The notes below the pieces were generated by a model. The model searched no databases. It was not told the DNA's origin and saw only the letters and a list, made by a program, of their open reading frames with translations. Made by a program: the position numbers and the translations under genes. From the NCBI GenBank assembly GCA_029582155.1, contig CM055897.1, positions 18,563,035-18,627,034 on the forward strand: a stretch of DNA of 64,000 nt, in the 5' to 3' direction. This DNA is from Panopea generosa (Eukaryota > Mollusca > Bivalvia > Adapedonta > Hiatellidae). Shown piece after piece: positions 10,023 through 21,896 of the stretch; position 1 is the stretch's first letter, and each line of letters begins with the position of its first letter.

Positions 10023-11656
10023 GTAAAGTTATAATTTATTGCAATGAATTTATGGCACGAATACAAACTAAATAATCATATCACGGTAGATCTACGACAT
10101 TAGTTTATTTCAATTTCACAGTGTGAATGATTTGTAATTCAATTTAAGTCACCTGTTATAGACATTTGCCAATGTTTATTTACGTGTTTAAATTAGCACA
10201 TTAAGGGGGCGCAGCACAAAATGTGAACAGAAACTCATGTTAACAGTTGATTTTGATAAAATACGAGGTAACGGATGAGGGCTGTTTGTGTGTGCGTGTT
10301 TGTGTGCGTGTTGGGGGAGGAGCTTTTTTTAATAGTGAATCCACAGATTAAAGTAAAGCGAACAAATGTTGTATAAGTTTTCACGTTAAAAACAAGCAAC
10401 CGACAAAATGTTCCACATGACTCTCAAGACGTTGAGGTGCTGGTAATCCGAATAGCTGCCACTAAATCTTCCTTCGTCTTTCGCTTTGAACGTTTTCATA
10501 CAATAGTTCAATGACACGATTTATACGCTTGCAATTACAACATTTCAATGTTACGACTCAAAGTCATCTTTGTTTCTTTCGATGTCAAATCAAGTACAAT
10601 GTTATCGCATTATGGCGTTTATAATTCAATTTTCCATTACTGAATTTTTAACAATTTGATGACTATCGTCGTAAAAACTCATTTAATCGAAATCCAAATT
10701 GGCATCGTATCTTTATAATTTTATTATCGAATTTTACTTCGGCGACCTCAGCATGTTCAACCTAATGATTCAAATTCATAGTGGTCGAATTTCGATGTTT
10801 TTATCCATTTATGGCCCCGTTATTGAAGTCCAATAATAATGAAGCAGTTTCAAATAATATTGATATTCGTTTTTAGTTCTTTGTGAATGAGTGAGTGAGT
10901 GAGTGTGTGAGTGAGTGAGTGATGGAATGAGTGAGTGAGTGAGTAAAATAAGAGGAATTAAGAAATATAGATATGAATTATACAATACCGGATGGACAAA
11001 TAAGTAATTATTATACAATTTATTAATAAAACATGTATATAATTATAGCAAAACTACGGTGATGAAACACAGTGAAAATATATAGGTGATATGTTTTTTA
11101 CGTCTCTCACTACTATTATATATCCCAGGTATAGCGCTCCATTGTAACATTTATGCCAGAAACAAAGTGAATACAAAAGAAATCTGCAGCATGTTTTTTG
11201 GCTCAAGTCTTTATTGGTTCAAGATCTGCATTTATAAAGCAAAATCATACCTTGACCAGGTTTCTATTTTTAAATTCAACGCTTTTGTGATGCATATAAA
11301 TTTTCAAAGTATTCGTCCACAATGCGGTTCGAACAATCAATTTTAAAATGACACAGAATTGTCTAGAAATCTGCTATTAGCATCAAACTTTCAGTGGTGA
11401 TTTCTAGAATATTGACCATTTCATACAAGGTAGGCATAAACAAATCACTGTAATATGAAGCCATGAAAAAAAGAAGAAAAAAAATACTAAAGTTTTACTT
11501 CTGCTACCTTCGTCGGTAGATCCGGAGCATTAAAGGGTGATACTAGTAGTGTGAGCCCTTCAGCTGCATTTGTTACGGCAATTAATTACAATCGACTTTA
11601 ACATTCACTTCATAGTATTACAAAATAGTACGCTACTTTAATTAATAATTATACAG
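10023..11656 (+). other. SDR intron 1, with a (TGAG)n-type microsatellite
   Basis: GT at 10023 and AG at 11655-11656. The intron holds a (TGAG)n-like run at about 10887-10944 and short ORFs with no domain. Nothing else is recognised. Confidence 0.6.
10887..10944 (+). repeat. (TGAG)n microsatellite, imperfect
   Basis: Repeated 'gagt/tgag' tetramers, interrupted by 'tgtg' and 'gatggaa'. The much longer array at 39053-39216 uses the same tetramer. Confidence 0.85.
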
Positions 11657-11846
11657 GATTCGGACGCAAGACAGCTATACATCTGGACACACTTGTTTGC
11701 TGGATGTTTAAACGAAGACGGCTTTGGAGCTGGTTTGTTAAAAGAACAGTGTTCTAAAAATCTCCATATAGTCCCACTTGACGTCACGTCCGAGGTCAGT
11801 GTCGGTAGCGCTCTAGAGTATGTCACGGCAAACGTACCGCCCAGGG
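11657..11846 (+). CDS. SDR exon 2, with a frame-breaking ~11-base deletion
   Basis: Exon between 'atacag' and 'gtaagt', phase 1 in and out. It starts GFGRKTAIHLDTL, completing the TGxxxGxG cofactor motif, and later reads FAGCLNEDGFGAGLL, EQCSKNLHIVPLDVTSEV and ALEYVTANVPPRG, the expected SDR9C order. The two parts are in different frames: at 11695 only one base stands where relatives have about four codons (between TL and FAGC). This fits an 11-base deletion. Read through, the frame ends at TAA 11755-11757. Either this is a disabling mutation or an assembly or allelic error; flanking splice sites are intact. Confidence 0.7.
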
Positions 11847-12159
11847 GTAAGTAGAAACGGTATTTCGCCTAAAATATAATATAATGCTTTACTATTGCGA
11901 CATAACAAGTAATTAAAGATGTGTGACAAACTGACAAAGTTTTGACAACTCACCAGGGTAGAATAAAAATCTAAAAAACATAAATAACATTACAAAAGTA
12001 CATTTATACATAATATATACAAATTAAAGATTTTCACTCAATATTAAAACAAATACTGGTTTAAGAATGTCCTAACACAACATTAATTTAAGAGTAACTT
12101 AATTTCAGTACTGTTTTTATGATATACCTATTCGCTTATAAATTCGTTATAGTACAGTA

Positions 12160-14060
12160 AATCTACGGTTATTTTAGGCCAACTCGGACAAAATTGCAAC
12201 AGAATGTTTCTAAACTGTTTTTGTATCTATATATATTACTGCAAAACTTATCAAAAATTTACCGCCATCAGACAATGGGAAAGCTTATTTTTATACGTTC
12301 AAACACACCACCTAACTGAAAATGTTTAAGCTTTGAAAAGGTCAGCACAGACACTAGTTGTGTTTAATTGAATGTTTTGCCTCTAATAATGTTATATGTG
12401 CGATACAGATTTACAACTATAAGATTTGTTATCAGAACAATAACATATTTTAGATTATTTGGTACCTTAATGTATTGAAAGTGTGTTTCACCATCGCACA
12501 TCATTAACACATAACACACGATTTTCTATATACATTTATTTCTTACATTGTTCCAACTGTCATTTTAAACTTTAATGAGTTCTATTTTAACACATGTGCA
12601 GTTTCTAAAATATAGTTCAAAATACGGTTCGAAGTACGCTCCCATTTTTAGTTTGAGTTCCTACTTAATCACAAACAACTATCTCTAAAGTAATGATTTA
12701 TCAATGTATGTCCTGCATAGATGTCGCTAAATGCCCATAAAATATGTTAACAATTCTATTTTTAGCCTGCTGTATGCGAATCTTTGACAGTGTCAGCTGT
12801 CAAAAGTTCAAACTAATTAGTATCTTCAATATTAATCTAAATGCTTGCACTTATAGCGTGCCTTACACATCCGTGTTATTTTGGGTTAAAGTTTTACATT
12901 ATCAAACAAAATAGAATACAATAATTAATAATTGAAGTGACTGACAATAACACAAGTGTGCTTTTTGAGCAGGTGAAATTACCCCACTCACCTATTTTAA
13001 CGAGTCAGTCTATAAATATTTAAGTTTAAGTTAGATAAACATGATAAACATAACGTTTCTAAGCTACTCTGTTTATTTCAATATATTGCAGGAAAATGAT
13101 ATCAAAAGTTTACTGCAATCGAACAAGAGGAAAGCTTATTTTCATTAGCTCAAACATACCACCTAACTGATAAATGTCAATATATAACTAGTTTGGTCAA
13201 ATTAAATATATTGAAACATAATGTTCTTAAAATGTTCTTTGTAGTAATATATTGCAGGAAAACATATCAAAAGTTTGCCGCAATCGAAAAATAGGAAAAT
13301 ATTTTTTTTATTAGTTCAAACATGCCACCTAACTGAAAAAAGTTAAGCTTTGAAAAGGGCATCACCCTAATTGTGTAAAGTTCTCTGTTAGTTCTAATAC
13401 TGTTTTTATAATACATATGTTGTAAAAAAATATTTTTTTACGCAAATAATCTATTTTAGATTATTTGGAGCCTTAATGTATTGTAAATGTGCAGTTTGAG
13501 TATGTGAATTACCCCACCCAACTACTTTATTGAGTAAATCTGTGATTATTTTAGATTAAAGCAGACACAATTGCAACTTAGTGCTTCTATGCTAATTTTC
13601 AATTTACATAATTATTTCTGCAAAATAAAAATACAGCAATAACACAAAGGGAAAGCTTTGTTTTAGTTTTAACCCATTACCTATTTGAAAAATGTTTATT
13701 ATCTAAGTATGGATATCACCGATTTAAGTGTACAATTTATTATTATTTACACTTGTATGTGCTTCCTGAAATAATTTATGCTCTGTACTAATAATTTGTT
13801 CATCAATAAAATAACTAGTTGATGTTATTAGGAACCAGTGTATACTTAAACTGTGTAATTGGGGCATGTGAAATTAACCCCTCCCAATACTAACAATCAG
13901 ATCTATGATTATTTTATGTAAACCGAGACGAAAATACAACACATGTTTCTAAGTTGTTTTCATAACATTTCTTCATAATTTATTAAAAGTTTTCTGTAAT
14001 CAACCAAAGAAAAATATCCAAGTTTTAACTTAATTAGCATCGAACTGTTAAATAATTATT
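12160..14060 (+). repeat. Old, diverged tandem repeat in SDR intron 2
   Basis: A block containing 'attgcagnaaaa...atcaaaagtttaccgcaatc', 'aggaaagctta', 'gttcaaacataccacctaactga' and 'aagctttgaaaagg' occurs around 12235, 13080, 13250, 13600 and 13960, with companions 'ttttagattatttggtacctta' and 'gtgaaattaccccacccaac'. Spacing is irregular and the copies are well diverged, so this is an ancient array or multiple insertions of one repeat family. Confidence 0.55.
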
Positions 14061-14594
14061 CTTTCACAAAGTCATCACTGATTATAGTTGTACATGAATA
14101 TAAATCAAAGTTTTACATCATACAACCCTCTTATCCGCGTCAGGATTTGTAGATTTTAGTATCCAATGCAAATCGTACCGTATGACAATGGCTGCATCAA
14201 CAGGGTTGAATCGAATGTAATTTTGAAATAATTGGTGGTGAAAACAGTACTGACAGTAAAATTCATGAAAACACAGCATAATATCATAGAACATGTTCAA
14301 AAGTAGGTGCCAATTAGTGAATATAGATTTCGGTACTTGGTAACACACTAGGTTTTATCGTATTGCGTCTTTTGTGGTGATAGCTGCAAGGTAGGAATGA
14401 ACTACCGATGGGAAACAATATATTTAGTTACATCTTGGGAGTATGCATTAAGAAAAATAGTGAGTATAAAATAAATTCCCGTGTTTTTCTGTGCCTTGAC
14501 GTAACTTTTACAAACAAAAATTCGCCATTTGACGCGTCCGCTCAAGAACGAATACGCTCAAAATACGTCCCCCCCCCGCCATAGTATATAAGTC

Positions 14595-15119
14595 ATGGTC
14601 GACACCAAATTGATTTTGTTTGGCAAAGGCCTTGATATTATATCTATGGTTTGCATTGTAGCTAGGCGCACTCGCCGTAGTCTGGTCTGTACATTTATGT
14701 CTTGGTTATTCACAAATAATTATCCCAATATATATATATCCACATATCAACTTTTAGTATTTGTCGACCCGACGAACACATACAATAGTATTATAGTATT
14801 TTCGACATTTTCTGCTTTCATGTTCACTTTAATGCTGCAAATACCGATTTTACATGCTATTTCTAACGCAATAAAGACGTTTAAAATGTTAAAGTTAATA
14901 TTTCTAAACGAAATGTTAAAATTAATATTCTCAAAAGAAAAATATATAAGTGCATTAAGAGCTAGTTGGCGATCAAAGACGTTAGTGCTCACAATTTCGC
15001 ACATGGCACAATATACTTATAATGCTGATATTAACAGTGAATATAAAATGTCTGTAGTTCTTGAAACTATTGATCGAAGATATTGTTTTTGTATACATTT
15101 CACTAGAAGGAATAAATAG
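14595..15119 (+). other. 174-codon ORF inside SDR intron 2, doubtful
   Basis: An ATG-started open frame of 174 codons, hydrophobic in the middle (VFSTFSAFMFTLMLQIPIL) and with a short internal duplication (MLKLIFLNE/MLKLIFSKE). A TATA-like 'tagtatataag' lies just upstream. It shows no recognised domain, sits inside an intron on the same strand, and has AT-rich composition like its surroundings. It is probably a chance ORF; I found nothing that supports a function. Confidence 0.15.
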
Positions 15120-15313
15120 TGATTTCATATAATGCCATACTACTGTTAAATATCAAGTCACAATTAAGTATATGAGAAATTTCGATTTTGTTGAACAAAA
15201 GAGTATTGTGGTGAAATTTACAAAACATTTACTCCCTGTATTTTGTACTCGTCGCGTAGATGTAGGCACAAATTTTGTTTAAAGTTACATTTTTCATGAT
15301 TTATATTTTGCAG

Positions 15314-15466
15314 GTATGTGGGGTATTGTAAACAATGCCGGGATACATATAAGTGGGGAAATCGAGCTGATGCTTCCAACCATGTTACAGGAAGTTATCA
15401 ACGTAAACTTGTTTGGACCAATTCGTGTTATCAAAACGTTCTTACCTCTCATAAGGAAATCTAAAG
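15314..15466 (+). CDS. SDR exon 3 (NNAG motif)
   Basis: Exon between 'ttttgcag' and a 'gtactc' donor, phase 1 at both ends, 51 codons. It encodes MWGIVNNAGIHISGEIELM and VINVNLFGPIRVIKTFLPL, ending IRKSKG. NNAG is the conserved SDR motif that stabilises the central sheet, and the Asn in VNVNLFG matches the active-site Asn region. The GMWG(I/L)VNNAGI and FLPLIRxxKGR wording resembles BDH1 and retinol dehydrogenases closely. No lesion is visible. Confidence 0.85.
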
Positions 15467-17736
15467 GTACTCCGAACATGAATTTGTTATTAAGAATTGT
15501 TTTGTTTAATATAATATTTTTTCGATTTGTTTGTTTTTAACTCTACTGGCCAAAGGCCAGAAGTGCTTATGCGATGGCTCGTTGTCTGTCGTCTGTCGTC
15601 TCCAAAGTGTGTTACCAGCACTTGCTCTGAAACCACTAGGCCAATTAAATCGAAACTTCAAATGGATGTTTCTATTGCTTAGGAGTCTATACAGAAGATT
15701 TGTTTTTCGATTTGAATTCAAGATGGCCGTCGTTACTCAAAATAGTCTAAAAATCTTCTTTTCATGAACGGCCCAACAGTTTTTCAAAATGTTTATATTG
15801 TAATGATAACCAACTTTAATTTTGTTAGATTTGTTCAACTGGTGTACCTAGTGTAACCCCGCCCTGAGGGTTGAATTAGGGGACACATGTCATTATAAAA
15901 AAATTTTTTTTTTTAGATGGAAATAATTTTGCTTATATCTTCACAGAAGCATTGTTTGAGGAAGGAAGTGCAGATTTGTAAAAAATGACTGGGTACCACT
16001 GTCTTAACGGGTTAGGAGGGGCCCCCTACAGTGTAAAGTTTGGGAATTACAAAAATCGATTTCTTAAGAACCAGTGTGTCAGATTTGTTCATATTTGGCA
16101 TAAATTATCCCTATGTGTAGGTGTTTCACTGCAGATAAGAATTCAGGGACTAAAATTTATAGGGGCCCTGTAAGAGGAATTGGAATTGTACATAGAAATA
16201 CTATGGGAAAACAGAAAATTCTCTTTTTCTTCCTTCATCTATTTAGGCAAATTAATTGTTCAGTTGGTTTTCTGAAGTATCATTTAGTCACAGGATATAG
16301 GATTCGGCTCAATAAGGAGATAACTTTCCATAAGGTGCCAGGGTGGGTCACAAAAGGGTTTAAATAGAATTTTTTCAAAAAACTTCTTTTCAACAACCGG
16401 TCAGTCAAATTTGTTCATATTGATATGGATTGTCCCAATGAGAATGGGTTTTAGGTTTGTACAAATCAAGGGTCTTGTATTTATAGGGTCCGGTAAGAGG
16501 ACTTATATAGGAATGGTATTCTCTTTTTTTATAATTCATTTATGACTATTTTTATTCCGTTTGAGTTTGAAAGCAACTTCTATGATTTTGTTCAATATGA
16601 GGGATTGACTTTCTATAAGGGCCAGGTGGGGCCAGGTGGGGTCACAAAATGATTAAAATTGGACATTGTCATGAATCTTATTTTCAACAACCGGTCAGTC
16701 AAATTTGTTCATATTTGAGATAAATTATTCCTATGATTAATAAATCTAAGTTTGTACAAATCAAGGGACACTAGGATGTATAGAGGCCCTGTAATGTTCT
16801 TTGAGTTTTACATAGGAATACTATGGGAAATGAAAATCCTCATTTTTTTTGTCCATTTGGGTAAATACGTTGTTTAATTTGAGATCTAAACCATTTTCTG
16901 GTAGCAATACATTTGATTTTGTTCAATAATGAGGATTGAATTTCCATAAGCGGCCAAGGGGCTGATGGGGCAATAAGGTTAACATTTGGAATTTTCACAA
17001 ATTTCCTCTCAATAACCTTTCAGTCAAAATAGTTCATTTTTGATATAAATTATCCTGACATCAGCAAGGATTGAAGATTCTGCGTATCAAGTGGCTGGGA
17101 TATATTGGGGCACTGTAATGTGACTTTTACATAGGAATATTATAGGGAAAAAATAGGGACTATATTTTTTACAGATGAATGGTATGGGAATTTAAAGTAT
17201 TTCCTTTTCATAGCAATTAAGTTTTTGTTCAGTATGGGTGTGGTGGGGGTATTTATCCATGAGTTGTTAAGACGACCCCACCCCCCCAAAGAGGGTAAAT
17301 ATTGCAGAATTTCAAAAAGTGCTATGGCCACTATAAGTCAGTAGAGCGTCCTCAGGCCCCCTTGGGCCTCTTGTTTAATGTAACGTTAGTAAGACGTATG
17401 CTCTTCATCCGCCTTAAAGTGTTAAAATCCTGAAATCAGGTAGTAGCCGTTTTAATATTTTTATTACAATTATTCTCGAATGTTTATTTTGCAATGTTTT
17501 ATATTAAACATGTGTGTTACTTCTTAAGACCGTGTTGACCTTTAAGATGACAATAGTTTCTAATATCTCAGTCGTCTAAATGGTCTTAAAACTGCAACTT
17601 GAAGATTTACACATCCACAATACGTCAAGAAAATGTGTAGAACAAAGAGCCTATTAAAGAATATAAATATAATTTATTATTCACATCTTCATATTGTATC
17701 ATTATCAACACTTTGAGTTTTCTGTGTTACTTGTAG
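15467..17736 (+). other. SDR intron 3, mostly one interspersed repeat
   Basis: Donor 'gtactc' and acceptor 'cttgtag'. Nearly all of it (about 15536-17376) is an interspersed repeat described separately; the rest (17377-17736) shows nothing recognisable. Confidence 0.6.
15536..17376 (-). mobile_element. Interspersed repeat with ~310-bp internal tandem units
   Basis: The right end, read in reverse, is 'aacaagaggcccaagggggcc', the signature of a very common molluscan repeat that usually starts 'aacaagaggccc'. The left end is 'ctactggccaaaggccag'. Between them, units with 'gtcagtcaaatttgttcatatt', 'aaattatcc', 'acaaatcaaggg', 'ataggggccctgtaa' and 'cataggaatactatgggaaa' recur from about 16078, 16399, 16695 and 17022, giving a period near 300-325 bp. 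It has no coding capacity. The family name is not assigned. Confidence 0.55.
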
Positions 17737-17930
17737 GTAGAATAATAACACTGACCAGCGTGTATGGACGGTATTCATCATCACAAATTGCTGCGTATGC
17801 AACATCGAAACATGGACTTGAAACTTTGATGGATTCTCTCAGATTTGAAATGAATAAGTTTGGTGTGAAATGTTCACTGGTCGAACCAGGAAACTTCGAC
17901 TATGCCACAGCCATTGTCAGTAAAGAAAAC
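17737..17930 (+). CDS. SDR exon 4 (catalytic Ser-Tyr-Lys)
   Basis: Exon between 'cttgtag' and 'gtaagt'; enters in phase 1 and leaves in phase 0. It encodes RIITLTSVYGRYSS (catalytic Ser), AAYATSKHGLETLMDSLRFE (YxxxK: catalytic Tyr and Lys) and MNKFGVKCSLVEPGNF, the substrate-side loop typical of SDR9C enzymes. All three catalytic residues are present, so the active site itself is not damaged. Confidence 0.88.
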
Positions 17931-20055
17931 GTAAGTATAATAAATCAGAGCATAATACGAAATAGGATGTTTACACGTGTCCGTCAATTGCTTGTTAATT
18001 AATTGGCATGCAAAATTGATTTGTATCGGTTACCACACAGTTAAAAATGTTTAAATTTTATCAACATAAGGTTGAATATCTGCTTGATTCGACATTCGTC
18101 ACACATGCATAAAATCCAGTAAACATAAATTTAATCCGTATAATTCCAATCCTGATGATTATATTTAAATTGAGACTCCTCAAGTGAATGACAAAAAATA
18201 AAACAAAAATAACTAAACGCTGCAAAGTAAACGCGTAAGAATACATCACTCTGTCCCAGTTGACATTTACTTCTCGAGATCTAATATACAATAATATCGT
18301 AACAGCTATTGTTTCCATTATCAGATGAACACCCGCCTTTTATCTCTCGATTTAGACGAATAAAAAATTAATAATTCCAAGAAATACCCACACAATGTAG
18401 ACGCTGACGTCATTGTTTAGTTTTTGTTTACACGCTTGTTTTTAAAAAAATGTGTCAATACTTTCGAAGGTCATATAAATCCACGCTCATTGATTGAGAA
18501 TCCGAATTTGGAACGTTTTACATTGTCTCACGATCGTCTGCTTCTGAACTTCAACTACATGTACATGTTTTTATTTCATTTTTCCTGTAGAATAAATTAG
18601 AGTGTGAAATTTTTTGTCAACGACTAGTATTCACGTTCGGTGAACCAGGGTTGTGTTCAATGGTATACTATACATCTCAGATGTGAACAATTTATGACCT
18701 ACTTCATTGTTTCTCAAAACAACTTATGGTCTGATTGTGACGCCCGGTTAAATTGCTGAACCAAAGAAATCTATAAAACAATAAACCGATGAAAACAGCT
18801 AGGACTAGATGTAACGTTTGTTTTTGTTGTATTTTATTATTAATATAAGCTTGGAACCGTAGTGAACGTCATTTAAGTTTGTATATTGTTAAACCGACCA
18901 TCAAAATGTCGATGCTTCTTTGTTTACGCGAGAAACGTAAAAGTTGTCCGGTTCCAGGGTTTTATCGAAAAATAAAAGTCTTTAAAAAATTGACGTTATC
19001 CAATGAAAATGCTTTAAATACATATATGGTAATGAAATTGGAATTATTAAGATATTAAGAAAAAAAATTGTCCAATTTTTCTTTATTCTCTTTTTCAGTA
19101 TTATAAGACATAATAAAATGTTATATACTTGTTACCATCTTTAATTGTTTATATGTAATTATGTGCACATAAAGGAGAATAATAAACAATATGCCTCGTC
19201 TGGAATGTCTGTCTGTTATATATTTGACTAAATATACAGAATTAAACAACGACATACTCCTGTAAATCTCCAACTGCGATATAAAACTCGCAAGATAGCT
19301 CTGGGACAATAATTCTATACATGGTTCAAATCAGAGAACCCTTTTTCAAAAAGTCACCACAGCATTGATTTCGTTATAGTTTTGTATACTACGGGATTAT
19401 TGTGTATATATAGATACAGATGCATTATTATACATGCAAATATATTCCAAATTTCAAAAAGAGTGTGTTTTTGTGGTTTGAAAACAAAATTCAAACTCAT
19501 ACTGTAAATTACTTGAAAGTCTAGGGAGGAGCTTATAAGGTCATGCGCTCAAGTTGTAAACCAATACATCTGTATTTGTGTTGATACACATTTTAACAGC
19601 CGGGTAATGGTGCATTTTTAGAACAGTGTATCATAGCTGATAGGTAAAGAAAACAGTTGTTTAACATTAGTCAATCCGACATAACTGTCTGCCCCGACAG
19701 AAAATGTTTGATCTGTAAAAGTTAAAGGATATTTTCTTTAATAAGGAAACCCAATGGGATTCATAATAGTTAGCAAAACCTTGAAGTTTACACGTTTTAT
19801 AAATCTATAGGAGTTGTGTCGCTATTTGTTACATAAGATGTTCCCTTTAAAATGCTATGTTTGTATAACAAACCAAAATTGACGTTACCACAATATAATT
19901 AAAATACAAAGTAACAAACATGATCATAACGCAACATAAAGCATATTTGTTTTATTTTCAACAGCGATCATCGTAAATGCCTCATAAACACCTAGTTTTA
20001 CTTTAAGCCATGCTGTTAATGGTCAACATACGTTGAAAACATATTATTTTCTGCT
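17931..20055 (+). other. SDR intron 4, first part: nothing recognised
   Basis: AT-rich intron sequence following the GTAAGT donor at 17931. Short ORFs on both strands lack domains. No repeat family was recognised. Confidence 0.5.
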
Positions 20056-20665
20056 TCAAAGACTATCAAATGTATATATCATACGTGCACCCAATTCTAA
20101 AGTATTCCTCATTGATCTTGGATGGTTGCACAATGCACCTCACAGACTCTATCAAATGTATACATCATACCCAATTCTAAAGTATTCCTCATTGATCTTG
20201 GATGGAGTATTCCTTATTGATATTGGATGGTTGCACAGTGCACCTAACAGACTCTATCAAATGAATATATCGTACGTGCGCCCAATTCTAGAGTATTCCT
20301 CATTGATCTTGGATGGTTATACAGTACACCTCACAGAATCTATCAAATATATATATCGTACATGTACGTGCGCCAAACTCTAGAGTTTTCCTCATTGATC
20401 TTGGATGGTTGCACAATGCACCTCACAGACTCTATCAAATGAATATATCGTACGTGCGCCCAATTCTAGAGTATTCCTCATTGATCTTGGATGGGTATAC
20501 AATGCACCTCACAGAATCTATTAAATGTATATATCGTACGTGCGCCCAATTCTAGAGTATTCCTCATTGATCTTGGATGGTTGCACAGTCCACCTCACAG
20601 ACCCAATAGAAACACTACAAAACGAAGCAACACGAATTGTTATCGTACTTCGGATAAGTATATAT
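20056..20665 (+). repeat. Tandem array of a ~90-bp LINE-derived unit (about 6-7 copies)
   Basis: Units read 'gactctatcaaatg', 'tatatcgtacgtgcgcccaattct', 'agagtattcctcattgatct', 'tggatggttgcaca' and 'tgcacctcaca'. Translated, a unit gives LYQMNISYVRPILEYSSLILDG, and the last unit runs on into GCTVHLTDPIETLQNEATRIV. That is the post-RT signature of CR1-like LINEs (RPxLEYxxxxWDG...E..Q..AARI). A piece of LINE coding sequence has therefore been amplified in tandem inside SDR intron 4. Unit lengths vary and one unit is truncated at about 20190. Confidence 0.75.
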
Positions 20666-21545
20666 TCATTAATTGTATAATGAATGTGGATGCGAACCTG
20701 TTCATAAAAATACACATAGATTTTGATATAGTAATAAATGATAATAATAAATAATAATAGTTAAAATTTGGTTTATCAAGCTGAATAAACTATGTAAAGG
20801 TTTTATCCATAATTTGATGCGTGCTTTGCTTAAATGGTAATAAAATAAATGGTAATAAAATATCTCTTTACGCCTACTCAAATAGATTATTTATACTGCC
20901 AAATCAATTTATTTATATGAACATTTGCCTTTAAATATATTATATATTAAGTTGATAATATGCACCCATTTGTGTGCTAGGCTGCCCTGTCCAAATACAA
21001 AGTCGAACTATTTGAGCATGCCTGTCATAAGTGGAGACAAGAAAAAGTTAATCATATACTGCATCTTATAAAATGTCTCTCTCTCTCACTCTTTCTCCCT
21101 CTCCCCTCTCTCTCTATCTCTCATTCATTTCTCATTTGAAGAACTTGTGATCCAACTACATTTCAAAATATTTGAAACAAAATATATTTATACTAAACTT
21201 GAATGATATTATATTAATTATACCAGTATTTGATAGATAAGAGTGTACTTTGTGTAAAGGAATTTTACACTTACATTTTCTTCAGCTTAACAGTAAATGA
21301 AGTAAAAACAAACGATAGAGTAAATATCATTCTAAAATAATTTTTAAATGCCTACATAAACCAGACACTTTGGTCGTTTAACATATTGTTCTTTCATATA
21401 CGTACACGATTAAGAGACCATCCGAATCAATTTATAGTAAAAGTGTGTTTATTCTAGGTTTTATTTTCATTTCAGCTGTTCAGTAATATTCTTTAAAATG
21501 TTAAATACGATCAATGAAAGCATATGTTTTATTATATAAAATCAG
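20666..21545 (+). other. SDR intron 4, last part, with a (CT)n tract
   Basis: AT-rich, with an imperfect CT-rich microsatellite at about 21076-21131. Nothing else recognised before the exon 5 acceptor. Confidence 0.5.
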
Positions 21546-21779
21546 GTAAAGAAACACGAAGAGGCAACTGAAATAAAGTGGAACACCGCAACACCAGAAG
21601 TAAAGCAGACATACGGAAAACAACATGTACTGTCCTGGATTCCGGAGCCAGTAGGGAGTCAAACAGCAACGGGCGATGCAAGTCCTATTTTCAAAGCTAA
21701 TTCACATGCACTTACAAGTGATGCACCCAATTCTAGGTATTTGGTTGACTGTACAGATAGGTTTTCTGACGAATATGCA
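21546..21779 (+). CDS. SDR exon 5
   Basis: Exon between 'aaatcag' and a 'gtaagc' donor, phase 0 at both ends, 78 codons. It encodes VKKHEEATEIKWNTATPEVK, QTYGKQHV, and then HALTSDAPNSRYLVD and DRFSDEYA. Relatives have the same order of an E-x-KQTYG segment and (S/A)HALTSxxPxxRYLV near the C-terminus. Reading past the donor meets TGA at 21798, but the GTAAGC donor at 21780 joined to exon 6 gives a proper family C-terminus, so splicing at 21779 is preferred. Confidence 0.8.
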
Positions 21780-21896
21780 GTAAGCTATCTGTCTTATTGA
21801 ATCGATTATACTCCTCTCTCATATTGTATGCATGCCATAGATTCCATAATCAGAACGAGGCCGGGTGACCAGGATCATGGCTACTGGTAAAAGTAC

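Larger units (their letters stand above)
11847..15313 (+). other. SDR intron 2, with diverged repeats
   Basis: GTAAGT donor and 'ttttgcag' acceptor. Most of 12160-14060 is made of old tandem repeat units. A 174-codon ORF (14595-15119) is described separately. The rest is AT-rich with nothing recognised. Confidence 0.55.

Noticed and set aside
14595-15119. 174-codon ORF as a nested membrane-protein gene
   Set aside because: No domain, AT-rich codon content, overlapping antisense ORF of similar quality, and location inside an intron. Kept only as a doubtful entry.
21780-21865. Extending SDR exon 5 to the TGA at 21798, or by a frameshift into LLNRLYSSLILYACHRF
   Set aside because: A GTAAGC donor at 21780 joined to the acceptor at 25294 gives the proper family C-terminus (RIYNFLPTWLSD), which is a better explanation.
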